Below the pieces are notes generated by a model that was not told where the DNA came from, searched no databases, and saw only the letters and a list, made by a program, of their open reading frames with translations. 25,649 nucleotides of DNA from Candidatus Peregrinibacteria bacterium CG11_big_fil_rev_8_21_14_0_20_46_8 (GTDB lineage Bacteria > Patescibacteriota > Gracilibacteria > UBA1369 > UM-FILTER-53-11), in contig PCVQ01000025.1 of the NCBI GenBank assembly GCA_002796025.1, positions 5,249-30,897 of the forward strand, written 5' to 3'. This document shows positions 12,476 through 19,244 of the stretch, piece by piece (the stretch's first letter is position 1; the number at the start of each line of letters is the position of its first letter). The translations under genes and the position numbers were made by a program.

Positions 12476-15191
12476 ATGCCTTCTGTTTATCACCAGCTTT
12501 TGTGCTTTGCGCACCTTTGAGGCTTTTACTCGGGCCTTTGCTTTCCGGCTCTGCTGGCGGCGCCTCTTCTTGATACAAGAGCGAAACCGATGCAATCTTA
12601 TCTTGCTTGGTAAAGCGCATGAGGTAGACTCCTTGCGTGCTGCGCCCAAGAGAAGGAATGTCGCGCAGACTTAAGCGAATTGTCTGGCCGAGTTTAGAGA
12701 TCATAATAAGATCGGCATTGTCTCTTGTAGTAAATACCTTTGCGCCAACAACAAGCCCTGTCTTCGGCGTAATTTTTGCAGCCTTTACCCCGGAGCCGCC
12801 GCGTCCTTGTAGTCTATAGCTCGTAATTTTGGTCGATTTTCCGAGTCCGTTTTCCATAACAATGAGCACCTCGGCAAGTTCGGGATTTTGTATCACGTCC
12901 ATATCGACACAGTAATCTTTGCCTTTTAAGGCAATACCGCGAACACCAACGCTCGGTCTGCCCATAGAGCGGACCTCTTCTTGGTCAAAACGAATGCTCT
13001 GGCCATTAGACGTTGCAATGAAGATGTGATCTCCCTTATTCACTTCGCGCACCCAGTAAAGAGCATCGTTGGGACGAAGTTTAATAGCAATGAGGCCGGT
13101 GCGCCGAACATTTTCAAAATCTTTTACCGGCGTCTTTTTTACCGTTCCCATCTTTGTTCCCATAAAGAGATACTCTCCCGTGAATTTTTCGCTGATATTG
13201 AGAATAGATGTTACGAACTCCTTTTCTTGAAGTTGAAGCAGGTTAACGATTGCTTGTCCTTTAGACGTACGTGCAGCTTGGGGCACTTCGTACACCGGCA
13301 ATTTAAAGACGCGGCCTTTATTCGTAAAAAAGAGCAGCTCTTCGTGATTTTTCGCATGTACGATGATATTTATCTCATCATCTTCTTTTGTGGTAATGCC
13401 AATAATTCCCTTACCGCCGCGGTGTTGTGTGCGGAACGTTGTAGGCGGCATACGCTTAATATAGTTTTCGCGGGTGAGTGCCACAACCATCGGCTCATTT
13501 GGAATCGTATCTTTTTGAGAGATCTGACCAATTGCATTTTTATAGATCTTTGTGCGCCGTTCGTCACCATACTTATTTTTAATCTCCGACAGTTCATCTT
13601 TCATGATTTTTAGAACCTTCTTCGGATCTTGCAAAATACCTTCCAGATGATCGATTAATTTTAGCTTCTCGACCAATTCATCCTCAATTTTTTTGCGCTC
13701 CAAACCGGCAAGCGTTTGCAAGCGCATTTCGAGAATTGCAGAAGCTTGCTTGTCGCTCAATTTGAACTTCTTCATTAAGGAAGCATGTGCCTCTTCTTTT
13801 GTTTTGGACTGTTTGATAGTTTTAATAACTTCGTCGATGTGATCGAGCGCTTTTTTTAATCCTTCCAAAATGTGCGCACGAGCCTTTGCAATTTTTAGGT
13901 CATACTGCACGCGGCGGGTAATGGTAATTTTGCGGTGCTCAATAAAGTACTCAAGTACTTGTTTGAGATTGAGCAGACGCGGCTGGATGCCATCGACAAG
14001 AGCAATCATGTTCATATTGAACGACGATTGCATCTGTGTGAGCTTGAAGAGTTGATTAAGGATTTTCTTTGGGTAGGCATCTTTTTTAAGCTCGATCATT
14101 ACCTCTATACCAGTGCGGTTTGACTGATCCCGAAGATCCGAGATGCCAACAATGCGCTTTTCGCGGACAAGATCTGCAATTTTCGCTACAAGCGTTGCCT
14201 TATTTACTTGGTATGGAATTTCGGTAACAACAATGGCAAAGCGGCCGCCCTTCTTTTCGATGATTTCAGCTTTGGCACGCATTGCAATACCGCCGCGGCC
14301 ATTCATATACATTGCTTTAATGGCATTGATGTCATAAATGCTGCCGCCGGTAGGGAAGTCGGGCCCTTGAATAAATTCCATGAGATCTTCAATTGTTGCC
14401 TCGGGATGATCGGCCAAATGCACAACCGCATCTACAACCTCGTTGAGATTGTGTGGCGGAATTGATGTCGCCATACCTACCGCAATACCACTTGTTCCAT
14501 TGAGCAGCAGCTGTGGAAGTTTTGCAGGTAATACGGTTGGTTCTTGGCGTGTTGCATCGTAGTTATCTCGAAAATCGACGGTCTCTTTTTCAATGTCAGC
14601 CAGCATCTCATCGGTAATCTTCATCATCTTCGCTTCGGTATAACGCATGGCCGCTGCAGAGTCGCCGTCGATCGAGCCAAAGTTACCCTGGCCGTTTACG
14701 AGCATGTAGCGAAGTGCAAAATCCTGCGCCATACGGACCATCGAATCGTATACTGCGGTATCTCCGTGCGGGTGATATTTACCAAGCACGTCACCCACCA
14801 CCGCTGCCGATTTTCTAAATTTTGCTCCGCTTGAGAGGCCGAGTTCGTGCATTGCATAGAGAATGCGGCGGTGCACTGGTTTTAAGCCGTCGCGAACATC
14901 GGGTAGTGCACGAGAGACGATAACGCTCATGGCATAATCGAGATAACTCTCTTGCATCTCCGTGCTGATTGAGCGTGCTGAATAGCCATCATCCGAAGCT
15001 ATAACTTGCTGGGTTGGTGGAGGAGGCGGAGGAGCCCCGGTATCATCGTCTTCAATATCGCTTCGTACTATCTTAATCTCTTCTTGATCAGCCGGCTTTT
15101 CTGAAATTTTCGTTTTTCGATCTGGTGCAGTCGGTTTTTTGGTTGTCTTTGCTTTTGTAGGTTTTTTCGAGGTCGGCTTCTTTTTTGGCAT
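12468..15191 (-). CDS. gyrA: DNA gyrase subunit A with extra N-terminal tail
   Basis: Breaks and rejoins DNA in the gyrase A2B2 complex. The 907 residues begin with a ~65-residue Lys/Thr-rich then acidic and Pro-rich tail (six prolines near 54-59), absent from E. coli GyrA. The core starts near 74 (STEMQESYLDYAMSVIVSRA). The active-site tyrosine is Tyr184 in MRYTEAKM (E. coli Tyr122). At the quinolone-linked positions it has Thr145 (E. coli Ser83) and Asp149 (Asp87). The GyrA box at 589-595 is QHRGGKG, one change from QRRGGKG, which supports gyrase rather than topoisomerase IV. The C-terminal beta-pinwheel is followed by a Lys/Ser-rich tail. gyrB lies 6.5 kb away on the other strand. Confidence 0.96.
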   Translation of the reverse strand: MPKKKPTSKKPTKAKTTKKPTAPDRKTKISEKPADQEEIKIVRSDIEDDDTGAPPPPPPTQQVIASDDGYSARSISTEMQESYLDYAMSVIVSRALPDVRDGLKPVHRRILYAMHELGLSSGAKFRKSAAVVGDVLGKYHPHGDTAVYDSMVRMAQDFALRYMLVNGQGNFGSIDGDSAAAMRYTEAKMMKITDEMLADIEKETVDFRDNYDATRQEPTVLPAKLPQLLLNGTSGIAVGMATSIPPHNLNEVVDAVVHLADHPEATIEDLMEFIQGPDFPTGGSIYDINAIKAMYMNGRGGIAMRAKAEIIEKKGGRFAIVVTEIPYQVNKATLVAKIADLVREKRIVGISDLRDQSNRTGIEVMIELKKDAYPKKILNQLFKLTQMQSSFNMNMIALVDGIQPRLLNLKQVLEYFIEHRKITITRRVQYDLKIAKARAHILEGLKKALDHIDEVIKTIKQSKTKEEAHASLMKKFKLSDKQASAILEMRLQTLAGLERKKIEDELVEKLKLIDHLEGILQDPKKVLKIMKDELSEIKNKYGDERRTKIYKNAIGQISQKDTIPNEPMVVALTRENYIKRMPPTTFRTQHRGGKGIIGITTKEDDEINIIVHAKNHEELLFFTNKGRVFKLPVYEVPQAARTSKGQAIVNLLQLQEKEFVTSILNISEKFTGEYLFMGTKMGTVKKTPVKDFENVRRTGLIAIKLRPNDALYWVREVNKGDHIFIATSNGQSIRFDQEEVRSMGRPSVGVRGIALKGKDYCVDMDVIQNPELAEVLIVMENGLGKSTKITSYRLQGRGGSGVKAAKITPKTGLVVGAKVFTTRDNADLIMISKLGQTIRLSLRDIPSLGRSTQGVYLMRFTKQDKIASVSLLYQEEAPPAEPESKGPSKSLKGAQSTKAGDKQKALL

Positions 15192-15222
15192 ATTTGAGAG
15201 TTTTTAGGTTACAACATCACGA

Positions 15223-15251
15223 AATCTACCCTTTTTTTTGTGCGGAATCAA
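15223..15251 (-). promoter_or_regulatory. candidate gyrA promoter
   Basis: Minus strand: TTGATT (15246-15251), 17-nt spacer containing an A-run, TAGATT (15223-15228). It lies 31 nt before the ATG at 15191. Four of six bases match consensus in each box. Confidence 0.5.
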
Positions 15252-15280
15252 GCACGAAGCGCTCTCGAGATTTACACATA

Positions 15281-15296
15281 CCTCTTCCGTAAGAGG
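15281..15296. other. hairpin CCTCTT-ccgt-AAGAGG between divergent promoters
   Basis: A perfect 6-bp inverted repeat in the 136-bp gap between gyrA and the VirB4-like gene. On the plus strand it is followed by CCATTTTTT and then the -10 box, so it occupies the -35/spacer area of the plus-strand promoter. It may be an operator. Confidence 0.45.
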
Positions 15297-15307
15297 CCAT
15301 TTTTTGA

Positions 15308-15313
15308 TATACT
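15308..15313 (+). promoter_or_regulatory. -10 box for the VirB4-like gene
   Basis: TATACT, 14 nt before the ATG at 15328. The matching -35 position reads TTCCGT, which is poor. Expected leader is about 7 nt, with no Shine-Dalgarno. Confidence 0.5.
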
Positions 15314-15327
15314 TAACAGATTAATTT

Positions 15328-17451
15328 ATGGCTGACGAAAACAAAAAATCAGTGGCAGTGCTCGAGCACGATGAGGTGAATAGTGAACCAGCCGAGCCGG
15401 AACCTACACCGGCCGAATTTGATGATGCATCTGGCGCGGTCGCTCCAAGCGCTCTTGCCCCTCCCAATGATCCCGCCCTCTCCGGCGAAAAACTAGAGCC
15501 GGTAAAAGATGAGGCTGCCCAACCGGCGCCTGCCGCATCAAAAGGCGGTCTCTTTGGTACCCTTAAGGCACGTTGGGAGGCACACGTAGCCGCAAATAAA
15601 CAAAAGCAGGCGGCCAAAAAACATACTGTTTCAGATGCTGCGGGCAAGGTGGTGGGTACGAAGGTTGATACGCAGGAGAAGATCGATCCCAAAGAGCGCG
15701 AAGAAATTTTGAGAGCAGAAAAACTCTTTCAAGAAGGATTGGCAAGTATTCGCGACTTTATCGCGCCCTCTTCCATGGATATTAAGTTCGACCATATTTC
15801 AATTTCCGGTATGTATGCAAAGACGCTCTATGTCTTTAGTTATCCTCGCTTTTTAGAGACAAACTGGCTGAGTCCGCTTATCAATTTTGATGCGACGATG
15901 GATATTTCTCAGTTTATCTATCCAATCGATTCGGCTGCAATTATGAAAGTGCTGCGGCGTAAAGTTGCCCAAATGCAGTCGGCAATTCGTATCGATACCG
16001 AAAAGGGGAATGTGAGAGATCCCGGACTTGAAACTGCATTGGAAGATGCCGAGCAGCTTCGAACCGAGCTGCAGCGGGGTCAGGAAAAGTTTTTTCAATT
16101 AGGTCTCTATATCACTGTGTATGCCCACAGCATGAGGGAGCTGAAAAAAATTGTGAAGCATGTAGAGAGTCTGCTGGGCGGTAAGCTAGTACTTACTCGC
16201 GGCAGTGAATTGCAGACAGAACAAGCCTATACTTCGACATTGCCAGTCGCACTTGATGAACTCGAGGTTTTGCGCAACATGAATACCTCACCGCTCTCTT
16301 CGACCTTTCCATTTACCTCTTCTACGCTTACCAGTAACAAGGGAATTCTCTATGGCATTAATCGTCACAACGACAGTCTTATTATCTTTGACCGCTTCTC
16401 GCTCGAAAACGCGAACTCCGTTGTATTTGCAAAATCCGGTGCCGGTAAATCGTATACCGTAAAGCTCGAAATTTTGCGCAGTCTCATGGTCGGTACCGAT
16501 GTAATTATCATCGACCCTGAGAATGAGTATGAGACGCTTGCTCACTCCGTCGGCGGAAGTTATTTGAATGTATCGCTTACTGCGGAACGCCGCATTAATC
16601 CTTTTGATTTACCCAAGCCGCTGCACGGTGATGATGTACAGCCCGGTGATATTTTGCGCAACAATGTCATTACCCTCCAGGGACTATTAAAGATTATGCT
16701 GGGTGGTTTAAATTCATCCGAGGAGGCGCTTATCGATAAAGCGCTTATCGATGTTTACGCTGTTAAAGGAATTACCATGGATATGGTTGATCCTTCTGGA
16801 ATTGAGCCGCCAACTATGGAGGATTTGGAATCTGTGCTGAGTTCGATGAACGGTGCGGAATCGCTGGTGCAACGGTTGCAAAAATACACAACAGGTACGT
16901 ATGGCGGCATATTTAACAAGCCGACCAATGTCGATTTGAACAGCGGTCTTATGGTTTTTTGTATTCGCGATTTGCAAGATGAGCTGCGGCCGATTGCTAT
17001 GTACATTATTTTGAACTACATTTGGACGCGCGTTCGCAGTGAGTTGAAGAAGCGTATTTTGACCATTGATGAGGCGTGGACGCTTATTCAGCACGAGGAC
17101 TCGGCAAAGTTTTTGTTTGGATTGGTGAAGCGCGCCCGCAAATATTATCTTGGTGTAACAACCATTACTCAGGATGTGGAAGATTTTGTGAAGAGCGATT
17201 TTGGAAAACCGATTATTACGAATTCCTCGATGCAAGTTTTGTTAAAACAGTCGGCATCTGCAATTGAGCCGCTGGCAAAACTTTTTAATCTTACCGAGGG
17301 AGAGAAGTACTTATTGTTAAATTCGGGAGTTGGCCAAGGACTCTTTTTCGCCGGCCAACAGCACGTTGCAATTCAAGTAATTGCTTCATTTAATGAGGAT
17401 AAAATCGTAACGACAAATCCACAGCAAGTGCTTGATCAGCAGAAAAGATAA
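15328..17451 (+). CDS. VirB4-like type IV secretion ATPase, stand-alone
   Basis: ATPase of the VirB4/TraC family, which powers substrate transfer or pilus work in type IV secretion systems. The 707 residues have a ~110-residue acidic, Pro/Ala-rich then Lys-rich N-terminal tail, a VirB4 N-domain (about 115-340), and the motor domain: Walker A AKSGAGKS at 368-375, IIIDPENEYETLAHSVGGSY, Walker B LTIDEAW with Asp581-Glu582, and TTITQDVEDF. It lacks membrane segments. No other secretion gene is adjacent: gyrA lies divergent upstream and a convergent protease gene starts 5 bp downstream. Patescibacteria often carry such ATPases; the partner channel must be elsewhere or absent. Family sure, role open. 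Confidence 0.92.
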   Translation: MADENKKSVAVLEHDEVNSEPAEPEPTPAEFDDASGAVAPSALAPPNDPALSGEKLEPVKDEAAQPAPAASKGGLFGTLKARWEAHVAANKQKQAAKKHTVSDAAGKVVGTKVDTQEKIDPKEREEILRAEKLFQEGLASIRDFIAPSSMDIKFDHISISGMYAKTLYVFSYPRFLETNWLSPLINFDATMDISQFIYPIDSAAIMKVLRRKVAQMQSAIRIDTEKGNVRDPGLETALEDAEQLRTELQRGQEKFFQLGLYITVYAHSMRELKKIVKHVESLLGGKLVLTRGSELQTEQAYTSTLPVALDELEVLRNMNTSPLSSTFPFTSSTLTSNKGILYGINRHNDSLIIFDRFSLENANSVVFAKSGAGKSYTVKLEILRSLMVGTDVIIIDPENEYETLAHSVGGSYLNVSLTAERRINPFDLPKPLHGDDVQPGDILRNNVITLQGLLKIMLGGLNSSEEALIDKALIDVYAVKGITMDMVDPSGIEPPTMEDLESVLSSMNGAESLVQRLQKYTTGTYGGIFNKPTNVDLNSGLMVFCIRDLQDELRPIAMYIILNYIWTRVRSELKKRILTIDEAWTLIQHEDSAKFLFGLVKRARKYYLGVTTITQDVEDFVKSDFGKPIITNSSMQVLLKQSASAIEPLAKLFNLTEGEKYLLLNSGVGQGLFFAGQQHVAIQVIASFNEDKIVTTNPQQVLDQQKR

Positions 17452-17456
17452 TGTGG

Positions 17457-19163
17457 TTACTGCCCTCGCAGTTCACGCAGTGCCCGGTCGAGTTGGGGAT
17501 CAATTCCTTCAACAATTTCGCGGTCGGTCCGTGAAATTTTAACATCCGGTGTAATACCAATTCCCTCAATTTTATTACCATTTGGCGTAAACCACTCTGC
17601 CACAGTTAATTTGAGTACCGATCCGTCTTGAAACTCCGAAACTTCTTGTACGGTGCCTTTGCCGTAGCTTTGCTCACCGACAACTTTTGCAATGCCATAA
17701 TCTTGGAGTGCGCCTGCTAAAATTTCTGATGCCGATGCAGATCCTTTATTTATAAGGATGGCCACTGGCAGCCCTCGTAACTCATGGCGTCCGGCTGCGC
17801 GCAAATCTTCATTGCGGTTATGATATTTAATCGTTACAACGGGTTCCCCGTTCGCAAGGAAGTGTCCGGCAATATTTACCGCCTTATCCAGAAAACCTCC
17901 CGGGTTGTTCCGCAGATCAATTACGAGTCCATGTACCGGATTTGCTTCAAAATCACGGATTGCATTGATGAAATCAGTATCTGCATTTACACCAAAGTCG
18001 CGCAATTCTAAAATACCGTAATTATCTTCGGTGCGGCGGAACTGAACGGAACTTACCAAGATTTTATCGCGTACAATCGTAAAGACGAGCTCTTCGCCTT
18101 CGCGCAGTACGGTGAGTCTTACGCTTGTTCCCTTTGTGCCACGAATTCTTAAAATTGCTTCTTCAAATGTGCCCTTGCTCACATCGTAGTCATCTACTTT
18201 TATTACAACATCATTTGGCCGAATTCCCGCAAGTGCCGCGGGCGAACCTACGAGCGGTGTTACCACGACCACTTGTTCGTCGAGATACTGCATCACAGCC
18301 CCAATACCTTCAACTTGTCCTTCGAGAGTTTTTAAAATGCTCTCTTGTGTCGGCCTGCTAAAATCGCTGTTGTCGTCATCAAGCTCTTTTACCAAACCCT
18401 GGATCGCACTGTATATAAGTTCGTCTTTATTTAGTTCGTCGCGGTTGAGATAGTTCGAAAATATTTTGTCCCATGTAGAGGTAAAGATATCGAACTCGGG
18501 CTCGTTCACCACATTCGATTGAATTGAGGGCAGCACATTGATCCGTATGCTTGGTACATACTCTTCGAGTCTTCGCAAAAATCGTGCCGCTTCGGCGCGT
18601 GTTAATTTGTGATAAGGTTTTGTCTCACCCGGATCGAGAATGCCGATCTCGATTGCTTTATGAATGAAGCGTGCATTTGGAGAGCGTGATCGGAGATCGG
18701 TCGCTTGATATTCGGATTCTTCAAATACAAGCGGAACGTGAACCCCTTCCAGGGCAAAGAGCCACTTAAGCGCATTGATACGTGTAATGTAACGTCCCGG
18801 ATCAAATTCTGTTTGGCGTCCCGGTCCAGGTTCTTCAATAATGCCCAAATCTACTAAGTAATAAATATATGGCGCATAGATATTTTTTGCGAGGGGAACA
18901 TCTTTAAACCGGCGCTTGGTTTTGGGCTCGTAGCGGTCATTCCAAAAACCGGAATTTTTTAAAAGCCATTCGGAAAATTCTGCTTGAGAAATCGTATCGT
19001 CCGGCCGGAATTTGCCTCCTGTTGCAATCCCGAGTTTCTCCAAATAGTGCACATCACTAAAAAAATCATGATTGCGCGGTACATCGCTAAAGAGCGCGGA
19101 AGCCGGTAAAATTGCCTGGAAAAAGAGAGTTGCTGCAAGAAAAATAGTCAAAAATCGCTTCAT
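17457..19163 (-). CDS. secreted SLH-PDZ-S41 carboxyl-terminal processing protease
   Basis: Exported serine protease tied to the cell surface. The 568 residues: signal peptide 1-23 (ILPASA); three SLH-type segments about 25-205 (FSDVPRNHDFFSDVHYLEKLGI, then two weaker ones), which in other bacteria bind cell-wall polymers; an S41 N-domain about 225-285; a PDZ domain about 290-365 (GSPAALAGIRPNDVVIKVDD); and the peptidase about 385-550. By alignment with E. coli Prc the catalytic set is Ser477 (GSASASE), Lys502 (YGKG) and Gln506. Convergent with the VirB4-like gene (5-bp gap, no terminator seen) and divergent from the FecR-like gene. SLH fused to a CtpA-type protease suggests an S-layer envelope. 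Start is the ATG at 19163. Confidence 0.92.
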   Translation of the reverse strand: MKRFLTIFLAATLFFQAILPASALFSDVPRNHDFFSDVHYLEKLGIATGGKFRPDDTISQAEFSEWLLKNSGFWNDRYEPKTKRRFKDVPLAKNIYAPYIYYLVDLGIIEEPGPGRQTEFDPGRYITRINALKWLFALEGVHVPLVFEESEYQATDLRSRSPNARFIHKAIEIGILDPGETKPYHKLTRAEAARFLRRLEEYVPSIRINVLPSIQSNVVNEPEFDIFTSTWDKIFSNYLNRDELNKDELIYSAIQGLVKELDDDNSDFSRPTQESILKTLEGQVEGIGAVMQYLDEQVVVVTPLVGSPAALAGIRPNDVVIKVDDYDVSKGTFEEAILRIRGTKGTSVRLTVLREGEELVFTIVRDKILVSSVQFRRTEDNYGILELRDFGVNADTDFINAIRDFEANPVHGLVIDLRNNPGGFLDKAVNIAGHFLANGEPVVTIKYHNRNEDLRAAGRHELRGLPVAILINKGSASASEILAGALQDYGIAKVVGEQSYGKGTVQEVSEFQDGSVLKLTVAEWFTPNGNKIEGIGITPDVKISRTDREIVEGIDPQLDRALRELRGQ

Positions 19164-19204
19164 GCAGGCGTGATACTACATGCTTTTTGCGAGACGCGCC
19201 ATAA

Positions 19205-19233
19205 TTGACAAATAAACCTGTTAAAGGTATAAT
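19205..19233 (+). promoter_or_regulatory. perfect-consensus sigma-70 promoter
   Basis: TTGACA (19205-19210), 17-nt spacer (19211-19227), TATAAT (19228-19233): all twelve box bases and the spacing match consensus. Only 11 nt separate the -10 box from the ATG at 19245, giving a leader of about 4 nt. Confidence 0.88.
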
Positions 19234-19244
19234 TTACAGATTAT

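Noticed and set aside
12468..15191. Assignment as topoisomerase IV subunit ParC.
   Set aside because: A near-complete GyrA box (QHRGGKG) and a full C-terminal domain favour GyrA, and a GyrB-type partner is in the window.
17452..17472. Inverted repeat ACTGC-cctc-GCAGT at the convergent gene ends as a bidirectional terminator.
   Set aside because: The stem is five base pairs with no T-run on either strand, and it lies inside the protease coding end.
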